From NCBI GenBank assembly GCA_916048095.2, contig OU696591.1, forward strand, positions 5,043,499-5,107,498: 64,000 nt of DNA, given 5' to 3'. This document shows positions 1 to 36,436 of the stretch, piece by piece. This stretch comes from Sacculina carcini (taxonomy: Eukaryota; Arthropoda; Thecostraca; Sacculinidae). The translations under genes and the position numbers were made by a program. How positions within the stretch are numbered: position 1 is the stretch's first letter; each line of letters opens with the position of its first letter. The notes below the pieces were generated by a model. It searched no databases. It was not told the origin of the DNA and saw only the letters and a list, made by a program, of their open reading frames with translations.

Positions 1-322
1 GATACAGCTTCAAGCTCAGCGACGTTTATATGAGTGAAGTCATCTTTCTTACGTTGCCACGAGAAATCTTCCACTACGAATCCGTCGATTTCGATTACTG
101 TTCCAATAGCCTGATTACTGGCGTCACACCACACAACACCAGATTTCGATTCTGAAACCGACCATTTTCCTTGCACTGGCTTTTAACTTGTTCTAGCATG
201 TCGTGTGTAACAGGTAGAACGTCCTCCCGGACTGTGTCATCCCAGCCACTATCGGATGAATGACGTTTGACATAGCTGCACGCCGGTCTGAGCCACCCGG
301 TAATGGGATAGTGGCGCAGCAA
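1..322 (-). pseudogene. Element A RT-RNase H connection and start of RNase H
   Basis: Frame fragments on the minus strand match the segment of element C that follows RT: GWLRPACSYVKR and a GWDD box. The RNase H region follows in another frame and runs off the window at position 1. There is at least one frame break inside it. This is the continuation of the same dead Pol. Confidence 0.6.
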
Positions 323-379
323 TTTCCCACATAAAGAAAACAGTTGGCGTTTAGTCAGTGTACGATCTACCTGCGGTAA

Positions 380-1048
380 CTAATTTCCCCGACGAAACTC
401 CAGCAAGCCCGCTGCATTTATCTGCACTCTCAGACCGAGCACTGCACCGCCATCGATTGGAGTCGGATCTTTGGCAATCAGTCCATACTTGCGCAAATGA
501 TCAACCACACGATTCGGGTTCACTTTTGTTGTATCAACCACAATATCATCGATATAGGAATCGGTTGCTTCACGGATAACTTTGGACTTCTCCAGCACTC
601 TGCGCAAAATTCTGGTCATGATTCGCGGTGCTGAGCTGAGACCGAACACCAATCGCGTGACGCAGTATGTTATAACCCCATACTTAACCAGTTTATACTG
701 CCAGAGCTTCAGATGTACTCGTATTTGGAGATATGCTGACTTCAAGTCAACCAGCACCGTCGCACATCTGATTCGTCGCCATCGCCGAAGCTTTTCCGCG
801 CAAACATCGATGCAATCATCACCAGTGTGACTGCTGACATATTCGTTCAGCTCCCTGAAGTCAATCACTGGACGCGTTTTGTTTTTGGTTGTTTGCACAA
901 CCGCCAGCAATGGTGATACTCCTCTATTGACTTGTTGTGACCACGGCACCAATATTCCTTCGCTTATCCAGCGCTTCACTTCTTTGTCGAATTCCTCCCT
1001 ACATCCTCCTTTCAACGTTTGTTCGTAAAATCCAATTGACTTGGTCAA
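380..1048 (-). pseudogene. Element A reverse transcriptase fragment
   Basis: Contains the RT palm motifs in order: RPVIDFRELNEYV, VDLKSAYLQI, LVFGLSSAPRIM and the catalytic box YIDD (DSYIDDIVVD). It is flanked by a frame break on both sides. The weakly conserved segment after the FGL motif and the broken frames show that the copy is inactive. Positions 1-322 continue, in another frame, into the connection and RNase H part (HYPITGWLRPACSYVKR matches HYPSCGWLRVASAFVKR of element C). Confidence 0.75.
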
Positions 1049-1099
1049 AACAGGTGACGTTTCCTTCAGAGACCACTCGACTTTCCAATAACTACCATT

Positions 1100-1561
1100 C
1101 TATTTCGCTGAGAAATCTTGGTCACTGAACTGGTCTTCGAAGAACTCAGACTTCAACATTTCATCAGACATGTTCATCTTGCAGCATTCGGTGTTTTCAT
1201 CCTCCTTCGGATGTACTGCAGTCCAGCTAACAGCGATAACGCTTGAAAACGCGTCAACATTACTGTTTTTCCCCTGCTGTCTTAGCAACTTTCTGAACTC
1301 CACTCCACGTCTTGTGATTGTGACCCTTTCAAACTGATTAATGATGTCCATGCCGAGAATTACATCAAACCCATTCACTACTTCCGGTAGGACAAGCACT
1401 TGCGCATGCAATTTTTCACCATTGAACATGATGCACGTTTTACACGTACCTAAACATAAATTTTCTCTTCCGTCTACTGTGACGACACGCTTTGGCTCCT
1501 TAATAAATGTCAAGCCACATTTTGTAGACACAATACTTTTTGAACACCCGGTGTCGAGCAT
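1100..1561 (-). pseudogene. Element A aspartic protease fragment
   Basis: The frame starts with LDTGCSKSIV, the D-T/S-G active-site motif of retropepsins, and continues with VVNGFDVILGMDIINQFERV, the second conserved strand of these proteases. It matches the N-terminal part of Pol in elements C (VDTGCSQSIA) and D ([10 protein letters not shown]). It stops just before the RT frame begins at 1048, so a frameshift or stop separates them. Confidence 0.7.
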
Positions 1562-1585
1562 AGCCGTTAGTGTTCGTCCACATAT

Positions 1586-2350
1586 TCACACTCTCGCACT
1601 CATTAGACCCCCGCGTTGCGCCTCCACTGTACAGAGGGGGGAGCTTTTTGGCGCTGAAGCTCCCCCTGCATCGTTTCCCTTTGCGCACTTTGCTGCATCA
1701 TGTCCTGTCTGACCGCAATTGAAGCACCGTCCGTCGACGTTCCGACGACGTTCGACTGAACGTCGAATGGCAGCTGCTCCAGCGACGGTGTCATCAGCTG
1801 AATCATCACCAGCCGCTACACATGCCGACATGGTTCCAGAACTAGCTGAAGCATCTGCCCGTGTCAATATACGAGCCCTCGAGATCAGACGACTCATAGT
1901 TACTGTCTGCATATCGTCTTCCTGTAGTCCTGCCGAAACTCGGTCCGGAAACCCACTAATGAACGCGAACTTCACCGAGAGCTCCAATCCCTGACTGGCA
2001 AAACCGCACAAATCAGCGAGTCGTCTAAGCGCATTTGCGTACACATCCACTTGCTCACCTTGCCACTTCTTCTTCGTCAGCATGGCAAATGATTCAACTG
2101 GATTGGGGGAAAATGCTTCTCGCAGTTTGGCTTTGATCAAATCGTACCTTGACTGCGCCTCTTCATTGAGCTCGAGGTAGAGTGACAAGGCTCCTCCTTC
2201 CAGAAATAGTGGCACAAACGCATGCAGCTCAGTCACTCCCGTCAGCTTGGCCACAAGTTCTGCCTTCTTCAACCATGCGACTACGTCGCCAGTACCGTCA
2301 AAATGTTTAATCATTGTTGCAGCCGAAATAGCTAGTGGTTTGAGGTCCAT
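1586..2350 (-). pseudogene. Element A gag with one CCHC zinc knuckle
   Basis: An open frame of 254 codons. The N-terminal part holds the lineage signature FDGTGDVVAWL followed by VPLFLEGGALSLY, which is also found in the Gag of elements B, C and D ([20 protein letters not shown] and similar). Near the C terminus a CX2CX4HX4C nucleic-acid-binding knuckle is visible (CFNCGQTGHDAAKC). The product would be the capsid and nucleocapsid precursor. Its first codons overlap the conserved 12-nt primer-site motif at 2322-2333. It is labelled pseudogene because the pol part of the same element is frame-broken. Confidence 0.75.
2322..2333 (-). promoter_or_regulatory. Primer-binding-site candidate of element A
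   Basis: Plus strand gccgaaatagct, which in the sense of the element reads AGCTATTTCGGC. It is identical to the sites of B, C and D. Here two bases (sense CT) separate it from a plausible LTR end in CA. It is the exact complement of nucleotides 1-12 of animal tRNA-Phe. Confidence 0.6.
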
Positions 2351-3000
2351 GTTTACACCACGAAAACAAAACTACCTTGTAAAATGATGAACTCTATTGA
2401 TGACGACAACAAATATGATTGAACAACAATAAGATGAAAACTCGCACGTACACAGTAGAGCAATAAATTCTCTCTAGGCTGTCAAAAATTAGATCCACAC
2501 AAACAACACGCAGAAGACTACACCGACCAATCCACACATAACAACACACCGGACGAAGAACACTACAACACCACTGCCGTCATTCCATACCAGCCGCTAA
2601 CACCAGTACACGTGCATACAAACATACAAACACGAAGTAGAATGACACGCATGAATACAGTGACGCACATACACACACAAGTACACACATAAGTCTACGC
2701 TAACAAGCGCACACGCTCTCCTACACTCTCGCTCAACTCAGCAAACGCATTCACACCTCCATTCATTCCCTCGCACAGCGTTCAATTTCTGACCAACAAT
2801 ACCACAATAACTCACCTAGCTGGTTCAATCACTCACATACATGTCTCCCATACACAAAATCCTTGCTCCACACACTCGCACACACCTAAGCAATCTAAGC
2901 ACACACACACGCATACATACATATCCACCTAGTCAACGTACACATGACCTTCGCAACGCGTGAATGCGCTGTGTGCGTGTGGGCGTACACATCATGTTCG

Positions 3001-3543
3001 GGCTAACTCTCAACAATGATAACAAAATGACGATGGGAGCGATAGAGGGAAGCACAAGAGAGCAGTAATATAACACAAACAACATAATTTGGCTCATCTC
3101 AAAGATAATGGCGTTTCACCATTGTAAATGATGCAGATAAAGGCGTGCGAACGAGCAAAAGATGACTCGAGGACCAACGAGAAGTGTTATGACCAAATAA
3201 GGATTGATTTTCCTCCTAGTGGACAGACGAGAGACAGCCTGCGAACCTGATACCTGAGCGGCGCGATAATTTTTGTCAACAATTAAAGAGAATATGTTTC
3301 ACATATGATTGATATTTGTCCTGGAAAAACGTAAAAGAAACGTGAAGGCACTTGAGATGCTGTATGAATGAATATTGAATGAAACATCATATTTACGTTG
3401 TTTGTATTTTTGGTTTTTTATTATGCTATCAAGAATTCACGAGTATGATGCGAGAACCGACGGCCGCTTTGAAAATGGTGCAGACATTGGAAAAGGTTTA
3501 GGTTACCACTGGACTAGTCGACCTGTGACATTTGTATTCACAG
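3001..3543. other. Non-coding stretch with a hAT-like MITE relic
   Basis: No coding exon is seen. The part at about 3230-3515 resembles the segments at 38115-38410, 40278-40553 and 61573-61845 (internal words like gaatgaatattgaat, cgttgtttgtattttt, and an end resembling accactg). It is therefore a degraded copy of that non-autonomous family, lying just upstream of the first visible acyl-CoA synthetase exon. Confidence 0.4.
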
Positions 3544-28064
<24,521 letters not shown>

Positions 28065-29089
28065 TCGCTGCGGGGTAAAGTGATTTCAAGATTTGTCAAG
28101 CGGAAGTAAAGTAAAATTTAAGATAGTAAGGCTGAATTAACGTAAATAAAAAAATATTTTACAGTAAAATATAAAATAAATTGTTCTGAAATCAAATGGG
28201 GAAACTTGTGTCGAATTGAGATTACAAATTTGCGTGGATTAAAGTTAAATATATTCCCTACATTGTACTCATTGTCACACACACACACACTTTTTTTTGT
28301 TTCAGCATCAGGGTATGCACGGCTGCGCATGTAAACACGGAAGTTTACGTTTTTTTTAAATTGTCATGTTTTACTTTTCCAATCATCGATGTTATTTTTG
28401 TGTGTGTCAATTTGTTTTGCAGCTTTGAGCAAAAATTGTGCTTGAAAATTCCATTTATTTTTGTTTTGCACCATAAAGCGTTTGCTTTATTATTGACAAC
28501 AAAATGCGTGATTTTTTTGCTTATATTTTTTCGCCTTTGTTGCATACACATGCATTTTTGCATACACAATTTATACGGATTTTGAAATTATTCCATTTTG
28601 ATTTTTCTTCAGTTTTTATTCTATACAATGCTAATTTTTTGTTTTTACAAACTGTTTTTGCTTTTGTTCAAAATATATTTTCGGCGACATATAAATATAA
28701 TATCAGTTAGTCTGTGCGCTATTCAAATTGCCTGCCAACTACTAAAACACGCTAAAACAAAACGATAATAATAAATTTTGGAAAACATTTTTGTTTTCTG
28801 TTGGAAATTTTATGTTTTGTTTGTTAGTCTTCTGTTAGACAAAAGTGATTTTGTGGACGGAGACGTTGCGATATGTATTCATTTATATTTTAGATATAAT
28901 TACAAATTTATCTATTTTGATATATGCTCTTGTTAATACACTAAATTCACTAAGTTTAGAAATTTGTGTGTGTGTGTGTGTGTGTGGCAAAATCACTCCC
29001 TGGGAGTATATGTTCTTGTAAATACACCAAACTCACTAGGGTTAGAAGCTTATGCTATTTCATTTTTCATTTCATATATTTTGCCACAA
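28065..29089. other. Intergenic AT-rich stretch between convergent genes
   Basis: T-rich sequence with many short homopolymers after the stop of the plus-strand synthetase, and a (TG)n run at 28965-28986. No gene or known repeat is seen. A polyadenylation signal was not securely identified. Confidence 0.4.
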
Positions 29090-29094
29090 GACAC

Positions 29095-29301
29095 TGTAGT
29101 GAATACCTCAATGTCCAGAATTTCCAGTTTATTAATCAACGTAACTTCCACCAATAACAAACGTATAGAATCATGCCATAAACAAACAAACAGCTACACA
29201 CAACGACGAGACAATCAGCAGTATATACAACAACAGTAACAACACAAAGATGCCAGGTAATTGAATTCTTCTAAAGTTGCCAGGTAATACATTTCACTAC
29301 A
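29095..29301 (-). repeat. 3' LTR of the folded-back element
   Basis: 207 bp, TG...CA, matched by 31462-31666 with several substitutions and small indels. Confidence 0.85.
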
Positions 29302-29492
29302 TTCTCCCCCTCCAGTATTAGAATCATGCCATCAAAAGTAATCTTTCAAATAGGCCGGTCTTGTTCTTGTCCTCGAGCTTCTTCGAGCACTGTTCTCGAA
29401 TGTTCGCACCGATCTTTCAACTACTGGCGATCTGGAGGCGATGTTCTCCCTCTCGACGGCGGTAACAGGATCTGTCTTGTTCACGACCGTGA

Positions 29493-30778
29493 TTACCCTA
29501 AGGAAAAGTTGTCTCTGTTTCGGAAGACTGTTCTGCAGACTTCTCGCGCACCTCCTCGGCTGTGATCAGTTTCTTCATTCGAAATGGTTGTCCCCGTACC
29601 ATCCTTACCGCCTTTATCACCCAATGCTGGTAATGCAAGGTCCACTGGGGATTCCTCCTCGCTGCATAAATTGTCGGCACTCTCGCACTCCGCAGGCGGT
29701 GAGAGGCGTCGAAGAGGCACTGTAGTCTCTTTACCATCGGCGTGCTGTACTCGGGCATACTGAAGATTCACGTGCAGCAATGTTACTTTCTCGACAGAGG
29801 GCTCATACTCGGAAGCGACCAAGCTCTTCTTCAGAAACGCTTGTTGATGCGGTAATAGCCACGTGGGAAGTGCGTTACCGAACGTTGCTTTCCGAGGAAA
29901 GTTGAAGAAACGCTCATGTGGTGTTTGGAATCCATTGGGAATGTTTTGTTGTTCACTACAGGCCTGACTTTCTCCGAAAAATTAGGTATCCATTTCGAGT
30001 AATGCGACAGGAGTCCCAAGACCCGCTGCTGAGCTTTGAAGTTCTTCGGAGCCGGCATTTCGAGAAGAGGCCGCATGCGTTCAGGATCCGGTCGAATTTG
30101 GTGATTCTCGATTATGTGACCAAGTGTCGTGACACTGGTAAGAAGATACTTGCTTTTCTCTTGATTGATTGTTAATCCATACTTGTCTGCTGCTGAACGA
30201 ACTTTTGCAAGTTTAAATCATGCTCTTCTTTTGAATGACCACAAATGTTATGTCATCCACATACGCAAAGGTGTCTTTCAAGCCGCTTGTTGAATAATGT
30301 CGTCCAAAATTTGTTGAAAACATGCGACGCCATTGGTGATGCCAAACGGTATTCGCGTAAACTCGTAGAGGCGTCCATTGGTTTCAAACGCCGTGAATTC
30401 TCTTTCGTCATGTCGCAGCGAAACTTGATGATAAGCGGACTTGAGATCCACTCGACTGAAATACTTGTACTTGGATATCTGTTCAACCATAATTGTGATG
30501 GCTGGGACAGGATAGGCGTTGAGATTTGTAAGCCGGTTGATTGTCTGTGAATAATCAACGGCGAGGCGACGCTTGTTTCTATTTTTCACTACGACAATCT
30601 GAGCACGCCAAGGACTTCGGCTGGGAACGATAATCCCTTCTTCCAATAGGCGATTGACTTCGTTCTTAATAAAACGCCTGTCTTGGATGTTGTAGCGTCG
30701 AGACCTGATTTGAATCGGTTGACAGTCTTGAGTCAGGTTGTTGAACACGATGGGTGATTCTATGTTGGCCGCTGCCAA
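29493..30778 (-). pseudogene. Gypsy-like pol relic in the folded-back element
   Basis: 30278-30778 encodes an RT N-terminal half (RSPWRAQIVVVKNRNKRRLAVDYSQTINRLT, RVDLKSAYHQVSL, FTRIPFGITNGVACFQ), which is clearly a different gypsy group from elements A-E. Decayed RT/RNase H sequence follows (FKAQQRVLGLLSHYSKWIPNF near 30030-29930), and then the Pol C terminus, SPVDLALPALGDKG. Catalytic YxDD and integrase are not found intact. Confidence 0.72.
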
Positions 30779-30935
30779 GCCACATATATCCAGAGGAGAC
30801 TGAACACCGCCAAACTGTATTGAAACAGAACTATGCTGTCGATATACTCTGGGTCGATATCCAGAACAAGAGACCGTAAAAACTTATCCATGACCGTGGT
30901 GTACAACCGTCAAGAGTTACGTTGATTAATCTGTA

Positions 30936-31259
30936 GTGAAATCCCCAGTGGACCTTGCATTACCAGCATTGGGTGATAGAGGCGGTACGGATGCGGTACA
31001 ACCATTTCGAATGAAGAAACTGATCTCAGCCGAGGAGATGCGTGAGAAGTCTGCAGAACAGTCTTCCGAAAGAGAGACGCCTTTTCCTTCGGGTAATCAC
31101 GGTCGTGAACAAGACACAGATCCCGTTACCGCCGTCAAGAGGGAGAACATCGCCTCGAGATTACCAGTAGCTGAAAGATCGGTGCAAACATTCGAGAGCA
31201 GTGCTCGAAGAAGCTCGAGGACAAGAACAAGACCGGCCTATTTGAAAGATTACTTTTGA
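30936..31259 (+). pseudogene. Inverted copy of the pol C terminus of the same element
   Basis: Frame SPVDLALPALGDRGG ... SARRSSRTRTRPAYLKDYF followed by stop. It is the counterpart of minus-strand 29340-29660. It belongs to the inverted duplication and not to a host gene. Confidence 0.75.
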
Positions 31260-31289
31260 TGGCATGATTCTAATACTAGAGGGGGAGAA

Positions 31290-31461
31290 TGTAGTGAAAT
31301 GTATCACCTGGCAACTTTAGAAGAATTCAATTACCTGGCATCTTTGTGTTGTTACTGTTGTTGTATATACTGCTGATTGTCTCGTCGTTGTGTGTACCTG
31401 TTTGTTTGTTTACGGCATGATTCTATACGTTTATTATTGGTGGAAGTTACGTTGATTAATC
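31290..31461 (+). repeat. Inverted, truncated LTR copy
   Basis: Reverse complement of the LTR from tgtagtgaaatg to gttgattaat; the last ~40 bp of the LTR are missing. It joins head-on to the 5' LTR at 31462. Confidence 0.82.
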
Positions 31462-31666
31462 TGTAGTGAATACCTCAATGTCCCGAATTTCCAGTTTATT
31501 AATAAACGTAACTTCCACCAATAATAAACGTATAGAATCATGCCGTAAACAAACAAACTGCTACACACAACGACGAGACAATCAGCAGTATATAAAACAA
31601 CAGTAACAACAAAGATGCCAGGTAAATGAATTCTCATAAAGTTGCCAGGTAATACATTTCACTACA
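31462..31666 (-). repeat. 5' LTR of the folded-back element
   Basis: 205 bp; the partner of 29095-29301. Confidence 0.85.
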
Positions 31667-31984
31667 GACACAAAAATAAATTACTAATTTTCCGATTACT
31701 AAATTAAAAATTACTAATTAAAATAGGTCATTTAGCAAGAACATAAATATAAATTTTATGCTATAGCAATTTTTAGGTTTAACAGACACATACACTTCTA
31801 ACCTTGGTGAGTTACTAGGGGTAATTTATAATACTCTCTAAGGGTAATTTCTAATACTCCCTAGGTGTAAATTAGCAATGTTTCGGGGTAAGGGAGAAGT
31901 GAAAGAAAAATGTTAAGACTTCTGGAAATCAACAATGCATTACGGTACTTGGTATTAGGCTTCATAAAGTGATTAAGTATGCTA

Positions 31985-32378
31985 AATATATTACTACAAC
32001 AAATATAATAAATGTTCTGTAGTGTTTTAGTTTAGCCACATATATATCAATGTTTACAACTTTTTGTTCAAGGGATCACCTGCTTAATGTGGCATTTTTT
32101 CGGGTAGAGGGATAGGACAGAAGACAGCTGCATTAATCCAAAGGGGGTGCCAATCCTGTTGGATCATCGCTTCCCCCTCGAACATGGCAGTACAGGGAGG
32201 GAAGAAGCAGATGGTCCGCTTTTAGTCGCCTCTTACACGACACGCAGCGGGTACGGCGGAAGTATTCTTATCCCCTGACGGCAGGGTTATTTTATGTTGT
32301 GTTAATAATATTTCATGATATCGTAATGTGGCATGCTAAATTGGGAAAGCAGCTGAAAAAGTTTGGGAACCACTGCAT
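31985..32378. mobile_element. hAT-like MITE interrupted by a SINE
   Basis: Words tttagccacatatatatcaatgtt, taatgtggcatgctaaattggg and a right end gggaaccactg are shared in the same order with about 56490-56607. The copy is split at 32096-32323 by a SINE. The left end is unclear. Confidence 0.55.
32096..32323 (+). repeat. Second SINE family, full copy with 11-bp target duplication
   Basis: Perfect duplication taatgtggcat at 32085-32095 and 32324-32334, inside a MITE. The body contains agagggataggacagaag and, near the 3' end, gtcgcctcttacacgacacgcag followed by a ggcggaagtattcttatcccc block. A motif of this kind recurs in animal SINEs as far as I remember. A partial copy is at 6884-6990. Orientation is a guess. 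Confidence 0.65.
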
Positions 32379-32681
32379 TAGTTTGTGCACGTGCACTTTT
32401 CTTTGTTTTAGCGCGCGGATAATCATTGGATGTATTCCCCGACAAGCATAGTGCTCACGGATATTGACACATTGCCGAATAACAATATATTTTCCACAGC
32501 AAAAGAAAGCATACCACCAGACCGCACAGTTGCCTCCCAACAAACATTCTATATTCACTGATTTATTGATAATCCGCGTCATACACTAAATAAAACCATT
32601 TCAAATGCAACACCGGGAACTCGCCTCATTTTCATACTAATACCGCATTGCACATGCAGGAGCACTCAATGTTGCTAATGA

Positions 32682-32876
32682 TCAGCCATAGATTTCATCA
32701 ATGATGTCTTTATATCGGCTCGTGACGATGTTACGTCGCAGCTTCATTGTGGGACCGAGTTCTCCGCCGGCCAGCGAGAAGTCCTTGGGCAAAATCCGCC
32801 ATTCTCGCACAGAACACGCTGTACTCTCGGCTTTGCTGTTGGCCAGGTCAATGCCCTGCTGAATGTCGTCTTTTAT
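32682..32876 (-). CDS. ACSBG minus copy, last exon
   Basis: Acceptor ctgtttcag, stop TGA at 32684-32682. 195 nt, nearly identical in bases to 27870-28064, including a short stretch of upstream intron (ttctctttggcgactgtttcag). Confidence 0.9.
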   Translation of the reverse strand: MKDDIQQGIDLANSKAESTACSVREWRILPKDFSLAGGELGPTMKLRRNIVTSRYKDIIDEIYG

Positions 32877-35800
32877 CTGAAACAGTCGCCAAAGAGAAGA
32901 TATCACGAGCAACATCAATTGCAACTGCAAAAATCCAGCTTATATCCAGTTAATATGGTGGAACTTGAGAAAACTAAGTTATAGAGAATATGTAATACTA
33001 GATTTCACAGAGATAGCACAATATATTTATCCGTGAACTATTGTTGTTGTGAGGAAAGCACCTTGCCAATGTCTTGCATCAGTTCAGGTAATGTTTTCAC
33101 GGGAACGCTTCGCTTTTCCAGCCAGGCACAACAGTCTGCAGTGAGCGTATCTGAAGGTTCTCCCGTCTCGACGTCCACTTCCACCTACAAGACAGCATCC
33201 ATATCATTAGTATAAAATATATTCAAATCTGGTGACATGGGAAGAGCTCAAGCGCTATAAAACGCCTGACTACAATTCAAATGCACCATGATCACCAAGA
33301 GACGCACACAGAAAGAGAGAGATAGAGAGAGTAAATGACACCTGTAAACAAATGTGCACGGTAAATGAGATAAGGTGAAGCGGAATCAAGCTAAAACGAG
33401 CAATTGCTATAGTGTACACACACACACTCATTCAGTTTTGTAAGCTCTACGAAAAATAGGTACAATATAATTGTTGAATTAATAGAAACACAAACAATCA
33501 GCGGGAAATAAAGTTGCACTGATTCACGACTGCTACTATTATGATCGCTGGCTATCAATTTATATTGCGATTGATATTATTATTATGGCAAAATTCGTGA
33601 TAGGAACCCAGGAAAAGCACAAGCGCTATAAGATACATCATGCACTCCCAGCCCACTTCGCTCGTGGAAAAAATAGTAAGCTGGAAGATGAAGTGAGAGG
33701 AGGATTAGAGAGGGTCACCTCCCCAGAATGCATGAAACAACACATGACTGACCTCTGGTACCATATTCAGTGGAGAAAGGAAAAATTTGAAGAAAGCATT
33801 TGAAATGTTAAATGTAAAAGCGAAATATTTATCTCATGAAGCAATATCGCAAAAAGTGCCGTATTTCAATCAACGATGAATATTTGACAATCATTCCAGA
33901 CGTTCCAAAACGAAACATTGGATTCATATATTTGAATCCAGATTCGTTTTTAATTGTTCCGTTTTTATATGAATGTTTCTTCAAAATTACTTTTTGGTTA
34001 AATGCGATTCTATTCATCTGAGTTTACCAGCCTATTCATCTGAGTTTCCCTATATGTAACTATTTCGGTATATTTCAATTTTTTAGGTTTTGAATGCATC
34101 GAAGTTCACCTTCACTGCGAGTAAGGCTGCCAGAAATTTCTTGCGATCTCCGATCACGATCACATTGGACACCAGTGGCACGAGACTTGCCTTGATGTTG
34201 TCCTCGAGTGGGACGGGAGCGATGTTCTTGCCTCCTGCCGTAATCAACAGCTCCTATATTCAGCGACACACATGCATGGAGTCGAAGCGTATTAGGTGCA
34301 AGTAATGTATAGACGTTTACCTGCAGCATTGGTATTCATCTGTGTGGTGAGCATTAGATGTTTGATAATATGCAACTAGCTAGAAACTCCTTCCCTCTAG
34401 CCACTTGGTGCTGTTTATAATCACGGCTTCAAGACTTCATCACAATGTTGATGGCAATAGTAACATTCCTTCCTTAATGTATAATAAATTACAAACCCTA
34501 CATTAACACCTTAATGTATATATGAAAATTCCAACATCCAATGTATAATCAAGAATATAGAAAAATGATGATATTGATAGAGGTTGTTGAAATCATACCT
34601 TGAGTCTTCCGGTGATGTAGACGAATCCTTCGGCATCAATGCGTCCTAGATCTCCTGTGTGGTACCAGCCGTCCTCATCAATCGCCTCAGCGGTGGCTTC
34701 CGGACGGTTCAAGTAGCCCATCATCATGTTTCTGCCGCGGTACAACAGCTGTGAATCGCTTAGACAAACACACCAATATATTTTTACGTCAATTTCACAT
34801 TCGTTCCCATGAGCAACACCTCTAATGAATGGTACTTTTGAAATCAACTTGTTGAATTAAGGTGTGTGATGGATCTAGTGAACTGTATGAATATTGTTAT
34901 GGGTTTGAATTCACAGCTTATGGAGTGTGTGACTCTTTTTCTGGAGCATAATTGACTCGTTTTACGTTTTGTACATATTCTCGTATTAGCTTGACTGTTA
35001 TAATTAGCATTCTTGAAATGTAAATATAGTATTGTTGAAATTCAATTTAGTATAATACGACATGCTATCATAATACATATAGATGACGACGTAGAATCGT
35101 CCAAATTTGTAGAACAAGGCAAAATTTGTATTTGTAAATGATAAATTTGCAGAGGTTTTCTTGTATATTCAATAATGAAACAAGATATTCAACGATGGTG
35201 CTGCATAGAGGAATTTGAGAGCGTGTAAAGTGACGACTCGCACCTCCCCGCCTCCTCGGTCGTCTGTGGTTGACTGGTCGACCTTAATTTCGCTGTCGAC
35301 AAACGGCCGTCCGACACTTCCAAGTCGGAACGCTGAGTGGAGATTCATGGTGGTTGGACCTCCCGTTTCACTCAGTCCATACATCTGAGGCAGTCAGCAT
35401 GGCATTGAAGCATAGACGTTTTGTATGTGTTTAGCAGTGGATCATAGCATGCTGATGAAAGAAACATTCTATATGTGTCCACCTTCGTCTTATTCATATT
35501 TCGTTGGTTATTTAATACACTCGAACATGATTGAGTGTACCACAGACACAGTAGCGGAGACTCATCACAACATCAATAACATCTGCACAATTATGTCCGT
35601 CACAGCGTCGTTGCCTTAAATCAGTGTTTCTCAACGTGGGCCATATGGTCCCCTTGGGGCCATGGGATTCTTTTGAGGGACCATAGGACCGAAATTCAAA
35701 AATGGGGGGCCACCATGTTTTCTCACTATTCACGAAAGATATATGACAATCCATATGTATATGGGGTCACAGGGATTACTAGGTGAGCCAAGAACTGTTT

Positions 35801-36386
35801 TTGGTGGCCACAAGGACATGCATTGTGTTGAAGGGGCCACAGCAAAGTTGAGAAACACCGGTCTTAAGTCACCTCCATTATGGGAATGTTGAGGCTGAGC
35901 ATGAACTCGACCACCTCCTGACTGATGGGAGCTGCCGCCGTGACACCTGCTCTCACCCTGCCCAGACCGAGTTGCTGACGGACTTTGGCCAGCAAGCAGT
36001 CGATCACATAGAACTGTATGCCGCTGCTTGTCTTCGGGTCTCTGACACACGGAATATGCATGAGTAAAATGGTTTTGGCAAATTACCGATTGGCATTCAT
36101 TGAATCATTTGAGCGCTAGTTGAGTCTCGCCGCTGACATAAATGCCTATTGGAACGCCAGTGGTGAGGGGCGACCTAGGAACTTGGTGTTCCTACATGGA
36201 TATATCAGATGAGGATGGAAGCTAACAGAGTAACGGCAGCTTACAGTCACAATTAAGAAGAAAGTCAAAACATATTTAAGGACCTGTTAATATGCTCTCT
36301 CGGTAGAAACAACTCCAATAATAAGACTAATATATTCACTCCAATTAGTCTTAATATATAATAGTCTTAATATATTATAGTCTTAA

Positions 36387-36436
<50 letters not shown>

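Larger units (their letters stand above)
1..3000 (-). mobile_element. Element A: degenerate Ty3-like LTR retrotransposon, truncated by the window edge
   Basis: Read on the minus strand the order is 5' LTR, gag with a CCHC knuckle, aspartic protease, reverse transcriptase and start of RNase H, which is the Metaviridae order. Reading frames are interrupted between protease and RT and again after RT, so this copy is dead. The motif gccgaaatagct at 2322-2333 marks the primer-binding region. The LTR probably starts at about 2336 (plus coordinates) and holds a CA-rich block. Its outer end cannot be fixed, because the 3' LTR is outside the window; about 3000 is a guess. Confidence 0.8.
29095..31666 (-). 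mobile_element. Folded-back, internally deleted LTR retrotransposon (gypsy-like)
   Basis: LTRs at 29095-29301 and 31462-31666 with TGTAGTGAA...TTTCACTACA ends and a perfect 5-bp duplication gacac (29090-29094, 31667-31671). Inside, a minus-strand pol relic (29302-30780) is followed by an inverted copy of the pol 3' end plus LTR (30936-31461, plus orientation) abutting the 5' LTR. Gag is absent. It lies between the two convergent synthetase genes. Confidence 0.85.

Noticed and set aside
2322..2333. A tRNA-Phe gene or fragment next to the LTRs
   Set aside because: Only 12 bases match in each of four places and the rest of the tRNA is absent; the position at the LTR edge fits a primer site.
28118..28710. 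Several short open frames in T-rich sequence
   Set aside because: Low complexity composition and no motif; likely chance.
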